A stretch of 64,000 nt of DNA from Clostridium bowmanii (lineage in GTDB: Bacteria > Bacillota > Clostridia > Clostridiales > Clostridiaceae), in assembly GCF_018861315.1 (NCBI RefSeq), contig NZ_JAHLDL010000012.1, positions 62,001-126,000 of the forward strand. The letters are read 5' to 3'. Positions within the stretch are counted from its first letter, which is position 1; every line of letters begins with the position of its first letter. The notes beneath the pieces are model-generated. The model was not told where the DNA came from. It ran no database searches and saw only the letters and a list, made by a program, of their open reading frames with translations. Positions 9,172-18,612 of this stretch are shown here, piece after piece. A program made the position numbers and the translations under genes.

Positions 9172-9882
9172 TTATTTTCTTAAATCATCAAGTAATTTAG
9201 TTTTTTCTTTAGTGGCACTATCTACGTTTTTTATTATTTTTGCTGGGGTTCCAGCAACTACAACATTTTCAGGCACATCATTTACAACTACTGATCCGGC
9301 TGCTACTACAGAGTTTTTACCAATTTTTACTCCTTCGAGTATTACAGCATTTGCTCCAATTAGAACATTGTCGCCAATTTCACAAGGACTTTTGCTTGGT
9401 GGTTCTAAAACTCCTGCTACTACAGCACCTGCACCTAAATGAACTCGTCTGCCTAACTTTCCTCTTGCACCAACCACTGCATTCATATCTACCATGGTCT
9501 CATCGCCAATTTCAGCGCCTATATTAATTACAGCACCCATCATTATAACGGCATTTTTACCTATGCTAACCTTATCTCTTATAATTGCACCTGGTTCGAT
9601 TCTGGCATCAATATTTTTTAGGTCTATTAAAGGAATGGCAGAGTTTCGTCTGTCTAGTTCCAGTTTAGACTTTTTAATTTTACCTTTATATTTTATTAGA
9701 AAATCAGATACCTCGTCACTTTCACCAAAAAGCATATAAAAATTGCCGCTACCAAAATTTTCTATATTTCCAAATTGGCATTGTGATAAATCGCCATCAA
9801 TATAGAGTTTAATTGGAGTAGCCTTTTTAGCTTCTTTTATATATCTTGCTATTTCATAAGGGTCTGTTAAATCATAGTTCAT
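9172..9882 (-). CDS. dapH: 2,3,4,5-tetrahydropyridine-2,6-dicarboxylate N-acetyltransferase
   Basis: Acetyl-CoA-dependent enzyme of the acetylase branch of meso-diaminopimelate/lysine synthesis; it acetylates tetrahydrodipicolinate. The 236 residues are typical. The N-terminal helical domain (about 1-80) is followed by a left-handed beta-helix of hexapeptide repeats (about 85-215), such as [23 protein letters not shown], then [17 protein letters not shown] and the closing [16 protein letters not shown] lies upstream of the ATG. It is divergent from patA, the next enzyme of the same branch, and dapB/dapA follow beyond patA. Clostridial databases sometimes call it dapD, but hexapeptide arrangement and length fit DapH. 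Confidence 0.92.
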   Translation of the reverse strand: MNYDLTDPYEIARYIKEAKKATPIKLYIDGDLSQCQFGNIENFGSGNFYMLFGESDEVSDFLIKYKGKIKKSKLELDRRNSAIPLIDLKNIDARIEPGAIIRDKVSIGKNAVIMMGAVINIGAEIGDETMVDMNAVVGARGKLGRRVHLGAGAVVAGVLEPPSKSPCEIGDNVLIGANAVILEGVKIGKNSVVAAGSVVVNDVPENVVVAGTPAKIIKNVDSATKEKTKLLDDLRK

Positions 9883-10177
9883 AGTAATTCTCCTTCCGTA
9901 TTATAAGTATTAATCCAAATTATTGTTTTTATGCATATATTTCATTTTATAATACCACATTTTGTTATTTATAATAAAAATATAGGTTAAATTAAAAACA
10001 AAATTTTAAGATAAAACTATGTATCCTATAAAGCATATAGTAAATCTTACATAATTTAAAGGGAAATATTAATATTATGTTTTAAAAATTCAAAAACTAC
10101 TGTTTTTTATTCGTTTATATAGTAAAATGTTTATAATTAAACACTAAAAAGTAAAAACACTTGTAAAGGATGATATT

Positions 10178-11341
10178 ATGGATAACGTATTTTCAAATAA
10201 TGTAAAAAACCTAGAGATTTCTGGAATTAGAAAGTTTTTTAATAAGGTTACAAAGGTTCAAGGAGCAGTTTCACTTACTCTTGGGCAACCTGATTTCCCG
10301 GTACCTGAAAATATTAAAAATGCCATGATTTCTGCTATACATCAAAATAAAACAGAATACACAGCTAATGCAGGAATTCCCGAGCTACGACAGGAGATTT
10401 CTAACTTTTTAAGTGGAATGGACATTAACTATTTATTAGATGAAATAGTTGTTACTGTTGGTGGAAGTGAGGCACTAATGTGTGCGTTTGCTGCATTTTT
10501 AAACCCTGGAGATAAAGTTCTTGTGGCATCGCCAGCTTATCCTGCCTATGAGAGCTGTGTTAAGCTTTTTGGAGGGGAAGTAGTTAATTACAACCTTAAC
10601 AGCGACTTTACTATTGATTTTGAAAATTTAAGTAAACTTATTAATGAAGAAAATCCAAAGCTTTTAGTGGTGTCATATCCTTCTAACCCCACGGGAGCAA
10701 CACTATCACAGGAAGAAAGAGATAAACTTTTTCAACTTCTAAAAGAAAAAGATATTTATATAATAAGCGATGAAATTTATAGCTCCTTATGTTATGAAAA
10801 CTATTACTCACTAGCTCAAATCCATGAATTAAGAGATAGGGTGGTTTTGGTCAGTGGGTTTTCTAAAATGTTTTCCATGACTGGCCTTAGAATTGGGTAT
10901 CTTTGTGCTAGCAAATATATTATGGATAATATAATGAAAGTACATCAATATAATGTCTCTTGTGCAGCATCTATATCTCAATGGGGTGCCTACGCGGGAT
11001 TGCGATGGAGTATGAATGATGTTAATAATATGAAAATTGAGTTCGAAAAGAGAAAAGAATATGTATATAAAAGATTGAGTGAAATGGGAATGGATGTAAC
11101 CCTCCCTAAGGGAGCGTTTTATATATTCCCTTCTATATCAAAATTTTCTATGAGCAGCGAAGAATTCTGTAATAGACTGTTATATGAAGGTAAGGTTGCT
11201 GTTGTTCCTGGGTCGGCTTTTGGCGCAGGAGGCGAGGGTTTTATACGAATTTCCTATTCTTATAGCTTAGAAGTATTAAAAGAGGGTCTAGACAGAATGG
11301 AAAAATGGATTAATGATTTAAATAAAACTGAGCCGGTTTAA
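10178..11341 (+). CDS. patA: PLP aminotransferase, probable N-acetyl-LL-diaminopimelate aminotransferase
   Basis: Fold-type I class I/II aminotransferase of 387 residues. It has PAYPAYESC (cofactor/substrate region), SYPSNPTGATLS, ISDEIYSSLCYE, the PLP lysine K230 in SGFSKMFSMTGLRIGY, and the C-terminal FIRISYSYS with the substrate arginine. Position between dapH and dapBA suggests the aminotransferase step after DapH, giving N-acetyl-LL-diaminopimelate. The reaction is inferred from context, since this superfamily is broad (aspartate and aromatic aminotransferases look alike). ATG 10178 has a modest AAAGGATG site. The gene converges with dapB over a shared hairpin. Confidence 0.82.
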   Translation: MDNVFSNNVKNLEISGIRKFFNKVTKVQGAVSLTLGQPDFPVPENIKNAMISAIHQNKTEYTANAGIPELRQEISNFLSGMDINYLLDEIVVTVGGSEALMCAFAAFLNPGDKVLVASPAYPAYESCVKLFGGEVVNYNLNSDFTIDFENLSKLINEENPKLLVVSYPSNPTGATLSQEERDKLFQLLKEKDIYIISDEIYSSLCYENYYSLAQIHELRDRVVLVSGFSKMFSMTGLRIGYLCASKYIMDNIMKVHQYNVSCAASISQWGAYAGLRWSMNDVNNMKIEFEKRKEYVYKRLSEMGMDVTLPKGAFYIFPSISKFSMSSEEFCNRLLYEGKVAVVPGSAFGAGGEGFIRISYSYSLEVLKEGLDRMEKWINDLNKTEPV

Positions 11342-11349
11342 AAATCCAT

Positions 11350-11401
11350 GAAACATTAAAGCAGTGTGATAAAAGATTTTATCACACTGCTTTAATGTTT
11401 C
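11350..11401. terminator. Bidirectional hairpin between convergent patA and dapB
   Basis: A stem of about 24 bp, from GAAACATTAAAGCAGTGTG to its complement, has a 3-nt loop and sits between two convergent stops. It has no long T run but is placed to serve both genes. Confidence 0.8.
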
Positions 11402-11427
11402 TAAGTCTATAATTCATTTTTAAAAAA

Positions 11428-12183
11428 CTAATTTGACATAATAACTACATCATCCATGCTGTATAGACCACACTCTTTTTTGTATATATATTCACAGGCT
11501 TTTAATGCACCTATTGCGAAAACTTCTCTTGAGATTGCAGTATGCTTGATTTCAATACATTCTCCCTTTCCCGCAAATATGATTTCGTGATCACCTACAA
11601 TATTTCCACCTCTTATAGCATGAATCCCTATTTCATTAGGTTGTCTTTTACTTATGCCATCTCGGCCGCATACGAAGGTGGTCTCTTCTTTAATAGAATT
11701 TTTAATTGTATTTGCAAGAAGCAGTGCAGTACCACTAGGAGCATCTACTTTTTGATTATGGTGCTTTTCAATTATCTCAATGTCAAAATCATTATAAAGC
11801 ATATTACTGATACGTTTAAGCATATTATTAATAATATTTATGCCTATAGACATATTTGCAGAGTGAAATACTGCTATCTCGGTGCTAAGATCATGAATTT
11901 CACCTAATTGTTCTGGCGAATAACCAGTGGTGCAGAATACAATAGGAATATTCTTTTCTTTAACATACTTGCATAGTGAATTTAAAGCATCTGGTCTTGA
12001 AAAATCCAAAATTACATCTATTTCCTCTTTGCATTCATCTATGCTGTTGTAACACGGATAATCTATATTAGATGAATTTCTGTCAACACCAGAAACAATT
12101 GAAATAGTTTTAGATGCTTTAGTCATTTCAGAAATTACTTTACCCATTTTTCCATTACACCCGTTTAGAAGCATTCGAATCAT
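11428..12183 (-). CDS. dapB: 4-hydroxy-tetrahydrodipicolinate reductase
   Basis: NAD(P)H-dependent reductase giving tetrahydrodipicolinate. 251 residues, typical. The N-terminal Rossmann motif is LLNGCNGKMGKVISEM (G-x-x-G-x-M-G). The catalytic segment EIIEKHHNQKVDAPSGTALLLA carries the HH-N-x-K-D-A-P-S-G-T signature, and IHAIRGGNIVGDHEI binds substrate. It overlaps dapA by one base (TAATG) and is translated after it in the dapA-dapB operon. Convergent with patA. Confidence 0.96.
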   Translation of the reverse strand: MIRMLLNGCNGKMGKVISEMTKASKTISIVSGVDRNSSNIDYPCYNSIDECKEEIDVILDFSRPDALNSLCKYVKEKNIPIVFCTTGYSPEQLGEIHDLSTEIAVFHSANMSIGINIINNMLKRISNMLYNDFDIEIIEKHHNQKVDAPSGTALLLANTIKNSIKEETTFVCGRDGISKRQPNEIGIHAIRGGNIVGDHEIIFAGKGECIEIKHTAISREVFAIGALKACEYIYKKECGLYSMDDVVIMSN

Positions 12184-13076
12184 TAAATCTCCTCCTTTAA
12201 AGGGATATTATATGCTTTTAATTCTTTTTTCAGAATTTGCAGCGTATTTTCTTCCATTTCACATAAGGGCAATCTTAAAGTACCCACTTTCATTCCCATA
12301 AGATTCATAGCTGTTTTTATAGGGATAGGATTAGTTTCTATAAATACAGCACTATTAAGAGGAAGATATCCTAATTGAATATTTAGTGCTTCTGTATGCT
12401 CACCCTTTAAATATAATTCACACATATTATGAATGTCTGTAGGAATTATATTTGCAAGAACAGATATAACTCCAATAGCACCTAGAGAAAGTATAGGTAT
12501 AACTTGGTCATCGTTACCTGAATAAATATCTAAGTTATCTCCGCATAGAGATTTAATTTGTGCTATCTGACTTATATCACCACTTGCTTCTTTAATCGCA
12601 ACAATATTTGATATTACGCATAATTTTAGAAGAGTTGCTGGAGTAATATTAAGACCTGTTCTTGAAGGAACGTTATATATTATTATTGGTGAGGTTACAC
12701 TATTTGCAATTGCTTTAAAATGTTCAAATAGGCCTTTCTGTGTAGTCTTATTATAGTAAGGTGTAATTACAAGTAAACCGTCTACCCCTATTTTTTCTGC
12801 CCATTTGCTCATACTTATGGCAGAGGAAGTGTTGTTACTACCTGTACCAGCAATTACTGGAATCCTTTTGTTAACTACATCAACCACAAATTTTATAGTT
12901 TCTTTTCTTTCCTGTTCTGTCATAGTTGAAGCTTCACCTGTAGTACCACATACTATAATAGCATCTGTCTTACTGCTAATCTGCCATTCGATTAACTCTT
13001 CTAGTTTTTTGAAATCTACTCCTCTTTCATTAAATGGAGTAACTATTGCAACACCAGAACATTTAAAAATACTCAT
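12183..13076 (-). CDS. dapA: 4-hydroxy-tetrahydrodipicolinate synthase
   Basis: First committed enzyme of lysine/diaminopimelate synthesis; condenses pyruvate and aspartate semialdehyde. (beta/alpha)8 barrel of 297 residues. The Schiff-base lysine is K162 in VAIKEASGD. Other active-site features are TT(45-46) in CGTTGEAS, Y108 in [12 protein letters not shown], and Y134 and R139 in YNVPSRTG. The start is preceded by GAGGAGG on the minus strand. The 5' region (13080-13300) has a long dyad and a tandem repeat but no recognisable lysine riboswitch. Confidence 0.96.
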   Translation of the reverse strand: MSIFKCSGVAIVTPFNERGVDFKKLEELIEWQISSKTDAIIVCGTTGEASTMTEQERKETIKFVVDVVNKRIPVIAGTGSNNTSSAISMSKWAEKIGVDGLLVITPYYNKTTQKGLFEHFKAIANSVTSPIIIYNVPSRTGLNITPATLLKLCVISNIVAIKEASGDISQIAQIKSLCGDNLDIYSGNDDQVIPILSLGAIGVISVLANIIPTDIHNMCELYLKGEHTEALNIQLGYLPLNSAVFIETNPIPIKTAMNLMGMKVGTLRLPLCEMEENTLQILKKELKAYNIPLKEEI

Positions 13077-13084
13077 GTGATTAC

Positions 13085-13300
13085 CTCCTCATAGTTTATT
13101 TAAGAATAATATTTATTAGTTTTTATTCTTAAATGACTATTTTATTTTTATTACTATATATTTATTAATTTAAATTGCTTTTAGTGATGTATTTTTAATA
13201 TTAATTAATAATAATTTTCAATAATATATATACTATCACTAAAATATTCTTCTTTACTATATTATATAGCCCTCTTTATTATATTATATAGCCCATATGT
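13085..13300 (-). promoter_or_regulatory. AT-rich leader of dapA with dyads and a tandem repeat
   Basis: Read on the minus strand, the leader has three parts. (i) Two tandem 22-nt copies (13251-13272 and 13273-13294) differ at one base, each containing TATATTATATAGCCC or its complement with a -10-like TATAAT. (ii) The dyad TTTTAGTGAT (13179-13188) / ATCACTAAAA (13235-13244) encloses about 46 nt. (iii) A small AAGAATAA/TTATTCTT hairpin (about 13103-13130) lies close to the start codon. The repeated -10-like boxes may be duplicated promoters. I find no lysine-riboswitch consensus. Confidence 0.45.
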
Positions 13301-13463
13301 GAAAATATATATACTTTTAAAAAAAAAGTTGAAAATTAGAAATATATTGCTTGCAAGAAAGAATTCATAATATTATAATTATGAAATAATAGCATGGATA
13401 TTTTAAATAGCATCATTGCCTAACATGAATGGCGGCAGTTACAATTAGTAACGACAAATAAGT

Positions 13464-13492
13464 TTGACAACTTACAAAAACCGTGCTAGTAT
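13464..13492 (+). promoter_or_regulatory. Sigma-A promoter, probably of the oppBCDF transcript
   Basis: TTGACA (13464-13469), 17-nt spacer, TAGTAT (13487-13492). The next gene on this strand is oppB at 14395, about 900 nt away. Confidence 0.6.
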
Positions 13493-13849
13493 GATAACAG
13501 AAAAATGATAATAATCATGTGAAATAGTTCAAATTTCACATTGTTCAGTATAATGAAACTATAATTGAATATAAAAATTGGTATGATATAAATACCGTGA
13601 ATAGGATTTTATGTTGCATTAAAGTCTATTAAAACTGTTTCGTTTATAACTTGAATTTACATATTTTTTTTATTCCTTGTTGTTTGTGAAAGTTACAATG
13701 CATTTAAAATTCAAAACTGATTTTAAAAAGTAGTTTTAAGGGTATATTTTTAAAATGATAGCATTTTATTCTGAAAAATCATAATTTGGGCTTAATAAGT
13801 ATTTTACTTATTGCTATATAAACTCACATTAATATAAGGGGGAATTTTA

Positions 13850-13873
13850 TTGAAAAGCAATAAAATATATTGA
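13850..13873 (+). CDS. Seven-codon frame behind a strong ribosome-binding site (leader or relic)
   Basis: AAGGGGGA (13836-13843) is followed by TTG AAA AGC AAT AAA ATA TAT TGA. The set-up, a G-rich site and then a start followed by AAA, closely resembles the starts of both oppA genes here (18613 and 39975). It could be the broken start of an oppA-type gene or a short leader peptide. Translation cannot be shown from sequence. Confidence 0.3.
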   Translation: MKSNKIY

Positions 13874-14394
13874 AAATGTTAATTTAGCGAAGCAAATAAT
13901 TAAAATGAGAAAAACAACAGATAATGTCGTATACAAAGTTAAAATTTCAATCTAATTTTAATTGTGCTATAGAAAAACATCAAAATTACAAAAAACATTA
14001 TAAGTTAACAAAATGACCATTATTAAAACGAAATTATCTTGATTTCCATTTTAATATGTTATATCATGTATCTTAAACCCAAACAAAAACAGTTTTCAGA
14101 TAAATTACAAAGGATGGCTTAAGCTAACTATAGCTAATTATTTGTTAGTTTAAATTTTGATTAATGTTAGAATTTAAAATTGTTGGAATATTTACAATGT
14201 AAATATTTTTGCAATTAAGTAAATCCAATGTAATATATGATTATATTTTATTAATAGAAGAAGTGTTCATTATATTTTGTTTTTTAAATAATCATATAAA
14301 AATGAAAAGGTTTACTTGAGTTTTCTGCTTGATTTGTGATGAATGAAAATAAAATCAACTTTTTAAAAATTAATGATGGGGGGGAGTTTAAAAA

Positions 14395-15330
14395 ATGTTT
14401 AAATTTATACTTAAGAGATTAGGATATATGTTTGTTACTCTATGGATAGTAGCTACCATCACGTTTATGTTAATACATGCTATCCCAGGAGATCCATTAG
14501 CAGGCATGGCAAGAAAATTGCCGGAACAAATAAGAGCAAATTTTATGGCAAAGTATGGATTAGACCAGCCAGTTATAGTACAGTATGGAAAGTTTATGGG
14601 GAACATTGTGCTTCATGGAGATTTAGGAGAATCTCTTGCTTACCAAGGAAGATCAGTTTCTGATGTTATAAAATTACATGCACCAGTATCAGCAAGACTT
14701 GGTGGACAGGCTCTTTCAATGGGATTTTTTATAGGAGTAACCCTTGGAATATTTGCAGCCTTTAATAGAGGCAAATGGCCAGATTATCTAGTTATGTTTA
14801 TAGCAATAATAGGTATTTCTATACCAAGCTTTGTTATGGCATCTGTACTTCAATACTTCTTTACAGTTAAAAATACTTGGCTCCCAACAATGGGATGGGG
14901 TGGATTTGAATATACTATATTACCAAGTATAGCCTTAAGTTTTGTGTCTATAGCTACTTATGCAAGATATATGAGAGCAAATACTCTTGACATAATAGGG
15001 CAAGATTATATATTAACAGCAAAATCTAAAGGTGTCACAAAACTTAGTTTAGTATGGAAACATGTTATTAGAAATGCCATACTTCCAGCCATCACATTAC
15101 TAGGACCACAAGTGGCGAATGTATTCGTAGGTTCTTTCGTTGTAGAAACTATATTTTCAATTCCAGGGTTTGGTTTTAATTTTGTAACTTCAATAACCGA
15201 TAGAGATTACACTATGATTATGGGACAAACGGTTTTCTTATGTTCGTTAGTAATAATTGCATATGTTTTAGTGGACATATTATACGGAGTAATTGATCCA
15301 AGAATAAGATTAACTGGAGAAAAGAGATAG
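14395..15330 (+). CDS. oppB: Oligopeptide ABC transporter permease OppB-like (system 1)
   Basis: Inner-membrane permease of a peptide importer; 311 residues, about six membrane helices. It starts MFKFILKRLGYMFVTLWIVA with the OppB/DppB N-terminal helix and HAIPGDPLAGMARKLPE. The EAA-like loop is near residue 195-230 (ARYMRANTLDIIGQDYILTAKSKGV), and the end VDILYGVIDPRIRL is diagnostic. GGGGGGAG lies upstream of the ATG. First gene of oppB-oppC-oppD-oppF, with oppA behind. Dipeptide versus oligopeptide specificity cannot be decided. Confidence 0.93.
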   Translation: MFKFILKRLGYMFVTLWIVATITFMLIHAIPGDPLAGMARKLPEQIRANFMAKYGLDQPVIVQYGKFMGNIVLHGDLGESLAYQGRSVSDVIKLHAPVSARLGGQALSMGFFIGVTLGIFAAFNRGKWPDYLVMFIAIIGISIPSFVMASVLQYFFTVKNTWLPTMGWGGFEYTILPSIALSFVSIATYARYMRANTLDIIGQDYILTAKSKGVTKLSLVWKHVIRNAILPAITLLGPQVANVFVGSFVVETIFSIPGFGFNFVTSITDRDYTMIMGQTVFLCSLVIIAYVLVDILYGVIDPRIRLTGEKR

Positions 15331-15340
15331 GGGGATAAGT

Positions 15341-16258
15341 ATGGTACAGTTATCGAAAGAAAAGTTTGAAATAATTGGATGTGCAAATGCTAATGCTGAG
15401 GAAATATTAAGACCTAGTATCACCTATTGGCAAGATGCGTGGAGAAGATTAAGACAAAATAAAGTGGCTACTGCCTCATTAATAATACTGATTTTAATAA
15501 CACTTATGACTATTTTTGGACAATATATTAATGGATTTAGTTTTGAAGCTAAAAATGACTCGTTATTAAATGCTGCACCAAATATGAAACATTGGTTTGG
15601 AACAGATAATCTTGGACGTGATATGTTTTCAAGGGTCTGGGCAGGAGGTAGAATTTCTATAATTATAGGACTTGTAGGAGCTTTTATAGACACTGTAGTA
15701 GGTGGTATATACGGCGGAATATCTGGGTTTTACGGTGGGTTTATTGATGACGTTATGATGAGAATAGTTGAGATACTCGCCAGTATTCCTTATTTAGTAG
15801 TTGTTATATTGGTTTCACTAATATTGCATAAAGGTATTTGGGCTATTATTATTGCCATGACTATAACAGGATGGGTTTCAATGGCAAGACTTGTACGTGG
15901 ACAGTTATTACAAATAAAAGAACAGGAATATGTACTAGCTGCTGCGGCGCTAGGTGCTAATCCTTCAAGAATTATTGCGAAACACTTACTTCCAAATACT
16001 TTAGGTATAATGATTGTAGCTATTACTTTCGACATTCCAGCCTTTATATTTGGAGAAGCCTTCTTAAGTTATTTAGGGCAAGGGATTCAATCACCAAATA
16101 CAAGTTGGGGAGCGCTAGCAGCTGGAGCACAACCAAACTTAATGTTTTATCCTTATCAGTTATTCTACCCATCGCTATTTATTAGTTTAACTATGTTAGC
16201 ATTTACATTGCTTGGTGATGGTTTAAGAGATGCTCTAGATCCGAGATTACGTCAATAG
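15341..16258 (+). CDS. oppC: Oligopeptide ABC transporter permease OppC-like (system 1)
   Basis: Second permease subunit; 305 residues. The N-terminal OppC_N region (WQDAWRRLRQNKVATASLIIL) precedes the first helix. The periplasmic-side motif HWFGTDNLGRDMFSRVWAGGRISI is the classical DppC/OppC signature. The EAA loop VRGQLLQIKEQEYVLAAAALGA and the end DGLRDALDPRLRQ are also present. It starts 10 nt after oppB with GGGGGAT upstream and should pair with OppB. Confidence 0.93.
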   Translation: MVQLSKEKFEIIGCANANAEEILRPSITYWQDAWRRLRQNKVATASLIILILITLMTIFGQYINGFSFEAKNDSLLNAAPNMKHWFGTDNLGRDMFSRVWAGGRISIIIGLVGAFIDTVVGGIYGGISGFYGGFIDDVMMRIVEILASIPYLVVVILVSLILHKGIWAIIIAMTITGWVSMARLVRGQLLQIKEQEYVLAAAALGANPSRIIAKHLLPNTLGIMIVAITFDIPAFIFGEAFLSYLGQGIQSPNTSWGALAAGAQPNLMFYPYQLFYPSLFISLTMLAFTLLGDGLRDALDPRLRQ

Positions 16259-16270
16259 GGAGGAAAAATC

Positions 16271-17290
16271 ATGGAAAAAATATTAGAAGTAAATAATTTA
16301 AGAGTTTCATTTCATACTTATGCTGGTGAGGTACAAGCAGTAAGAGGAATTTCTTTTTACTTGAAAAAAGGAGAAACCTTAGCTGTAGTTGGAGAATCTG
16401 GATGTGGCAAAACTGTTACTTCGAAATCCCTTATGAGATTAATTCCAGAGCCACCGGGAGAAATAAAAAAGGGTTCAAAGATACTATTTGATGGCAGAGA
16501 TGTTAGTCTTATGTCAGAAAAAGAACTTAGGGAGCTCAGGGGTTCAGATATTTCTATGATATTCCAAGATCCTATGACTTCATTAAACCCAACAATGACT
16601 ATTGGAAAACAAATAGCAGAAAGCTTAATTATACACAGAGGCATGAGTAAGACTGAAGCTATGAATGAAGCAATAAAAATGTTAGATCTAGTTAACATTC
16701 CTGATGCAGATAAACGTGCACACCAATATCCACATGAATTTTCTGGTGGTATGAGGCAAAGGGCTATGATTGCTATAGCACTAGCTTGTAATCCTAAAAT
16801 ACTTATAGCAGACGAACCAACAACTGCACTAGACGTAACAATACAAGCTCAAATAATGGATCTTATTGCAGATCTTCAAGAAAAGCTTGGAACAGCAGTT
16901 ATTCTTGTAACTCATGATTTGGGAATTGTTGCAGATGTTGCAGATAGGATACAAGTAATGTATGCAGGACAAATAATAGAGCATGGAACAGTAGACGAAA
17001 TATTTAAAAATCCACAACACCCATATACTTGGGCATTGCTTCAATCAGTTCCAAGACTAGACACAAAAAATAAGGGCAAACTTTATTCGCTCCAAGGAAC
17101 ACCACCGGATTTACTTAAACCACCAGTAGGATGTTCATTTGCAGCAAGATGCGAGTATTGTATGCAAATATGTAGAGAAGAAATGCCAGAAGTTACAACT
17201 TTAAGTGAAAACCATGAAGTTTGCTGTTGGTTAAAACATTCTATGGCACCAAATATTGATATTCCGGAAGCATTAAGAGGTGATAGATAA
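16271..17290 (+). CDS. oppD: Oligopeptide ABC transporter ATP-binding protein OppD-like (system 1)
   Basis: Cytoplasmic ATPase subunit; 339 residues. Walker A GESGCGKT (about 40-47), the Q-loop in MIFQDPMTSLNPTMTI, signature FSGGMRQRAMIA, Walker B ILIADEPTTALDV, and the H-loop in VTHDLGI. The C-terminal oligo_HPY region holds a Cys-rich segment (PPVGCSFAARCEYCMQIC), which in related proteins can bind an Fe-S cluster. It overlaps oppF by one base (TAATG), suggesting coupled translation. Confidence 0.93.
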   Translation: MEKILEVNNLRVSFHTYAGEVQAVRGISFYLKKGETLAVVGESGCGKTVTSKSLMRLIPEPPGEIKKGSKILFDGRDVSLMSEKELRELRGSDISMIFQDPMTSLNPTMTIGKQIAESLIIHRGMSKTEAMNEAIKMLDLVNIPDADKRAHQYPHEFSGGMRQRAMIAIALACNPKILIADEPTTALDVTIQAQIMDLIADLQEKLGTAVILVTHDLGIVADVADRIQVMYAGQIIEHGTVDEIFKNPQHPYTWALLQSVPRLDTKNKGKLYSLQGTPPDLLKPPVGCSFAARCEYCMQICREEMPEVTTLSENHEVCCWLKHSMAPNIDIPEALRGDR

Positions 17291-18255
17291 TGGTTAATAA
17301 TAAAGAAATTTTAATAGAGGTAAAAAATCTTAAAAAATACTTTCAAGTTGGTAAACATGCTACCTTAAAAGCGGTGGATGATGTTAGCTTTTTTATAAGA
17401 AAAGGTGAAACACTAGGACTTGTTGGGGAATCTGGATGTGGAAAGACTACTTGTGGAAGAACTGTAATGGGTATGTATGGTGCAACTGGTGGTCAAGTAT
17501 TGTTTGATGGAGTTGATGTTCATAAATTAAATAAGAAACAAAAAAAAGATTTTACAAGAAGGGCACAAATAATATTTCAAGATCCTTATGCTTCATTAAA
17601 TCCAAGGATGACTGTTGGAGATATAATTGGTGAGGGTATAGATATTCATAATATTTACACTGGCCAAGAAAGGACTAATAGAGTATATGAACTTTTACAA
17701 TTAGTAGGACTTAATAAAGAACATGGCTCAAGGTTTCCACATGAATTTTCAGGTGGACAAAGACAAAGAATAGGAATAGCAAGAGCACTTGCTATAGAAC
17801 CAGAATTTATAGTATGTGATGAGCCTATTTCAGCTCTTGACGTTTCAATTCAAGCGCAGATTGTTAATTTATTGATACAACTTCAGCAGGAGCTAGGACT
17901 CACTTATTTATTTATAGCCCATGACTTATCAATGGTTAAACATATATCAGATAGAGTAGGAGTAATGTACCTTGGAGCAATGGTAGAGCTTGCAAGTAGC
18001 CATGATTTATATGAAAAACCATTACATCCATATACTCAAGCATTATTATCAGCAATACCAGTACCAGATCCAGAAGTTGAAAGAAATAAGGCTAGAATTA
18101 AACTAGAGGGTGAAGTACCAAGTCCTATAAATCCAAAACCGGGTTGTAGATTTACACCTAGATGTAGATATGCAAAACCAATTTGCAGCATTGAGACACC
18201 AATTCTTAAAGAAATAGAAAAAGAGCATTATGTTGCTTGTCACTTATTTGACTAA
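17290..18255 (+). CDS. oppF: Oligopeptide ABC transporter ATP-binding protein OppF-like (system 1)
   Basis: Second ATPase; 321 residues. Walker A GESGCGKTTCGR, Q-loop IIFQDPYASLNPRMTV, signature FSGGQRQRIGIARAL, Walker B FIVCDEPISALDVSIQ, and a C-terminal Cys-containing PGCRFTPRCRYAKPIC region. The LNPRMTV and FSGGQRQRIG forms distinguish OppF/DppF from OppD. Start codon overlaps the oppD stop. The next gene, oppA, is 357 nt away with its own leader, so part of the transcription may be separate. Confidence 0.93.
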   Translation: MVNNKEILIEVKNLKKYFQVGKHATLKAVDDVSFFIRKGETLGLVGESGCGKTTCGRTVMGMYGATGGQVLFDGVDVHKLNKKQKKDFTRRAQIIFQDPYASLNPRMTVGDIIGEGIDIHNIYTGQERTNRVYELLQLVGLNKEHGSRFPHEFSGGQRQRIGIARALAIEPEFIVCDEPISALDVSIQAQIVNLLIQLQQELGLTYLFIAHDLSMVKHISDRVGVMYLGAMVELASSHDLYEKPLHPYTQALLSAIPVPDPEVERNKARIKLEGEVPSPINPKPGCRFTPRCRYAKPICSIETPILKEIEKEHYVACHLFD

Positions 18256-18612
18256 AATTACTGATTTGTGATATATAGAAAATTCCAAATATTTAATCAA
18301 ATAAAATAAAATAAAAGTATTATTTCTATATTCAGAAAATTATACTTGATTTTCTGAAATAGATGGTATATTATGAGAATATGAATTTATGTAGTATGCA
18401 AAATTGGTGTGCTTAACATAAGTAATATGCACAATGCAGTGGACTTACTATATATGATGCAAATAAGTTTAAATAGGTTATATTGTCAATGTGTTTTTAC
18501 ACAGATTATATTGATAATAACATATATTCATTATCTAAATTTATTAGTAAGATTTCATAAATTCTTATTAATAGTCTAAACTAGTCTAAACATATTAAAG
18601 GGGGGTTTTTTC
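18256..18612 (+). promoter_or_regulatory. Gene-free oppF-oppA interval with hairpin and tandem repeat
   Basis: It contains the hairpin TTCAGAAAAT (18331-18340) / ATTTTCTGAA (18349-18358), a tandem TAGTCTAAAC TAGTCTAAAC (18572-18591) right before the oppA ribosome site AAAGGGGGG, and several -10-like AT-rich boxes. I infer a separate promoter or mRNA-processing site letting oppA be expressed above the other subunits. No coding sequence seen. Confidence 0.45.

Larger units (their letters stand above)
13300..14394 (+). other. Long non-coding region upstream of the first Opp operon
   Basis: About 1.1 kb without a supportable gene. It contains a promoter (13464-13492), a GTGAAAT/ATTTCAC dyad (about 13519-13539), and a dyad AATAAGTA-TTTT-ACTTATT (about 13794-13815). 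It also holds a 7-codon frame behind a strong ribosome site (13850-13873). The remainder is AT-rich with stops in all frames. It may be a long structured leader of oppB or the relic of a lost gene such as a second oppA. Confidence 0.5.

Noticed and set aside
9065-9739. Plus-strand frames over and beside dapH
   Set aside because: Antisense shadows of dapH and part of the palindromic element; low-complexity Leu/Ser/Thr composition and no ribosome sites.
11542-11907. 121-codon plus-strand frame opposite dapB
   Set aside because: Antisense to a clear dapB gene, with no ribosome site or recognisable domain.
13080-13300. Lysine riboswitch before dapA
   Set aside because: The conserved lysine-riboswitch core was looked for on the minus strand and not found; only AT-rich dyads and a tandem repeat are present.
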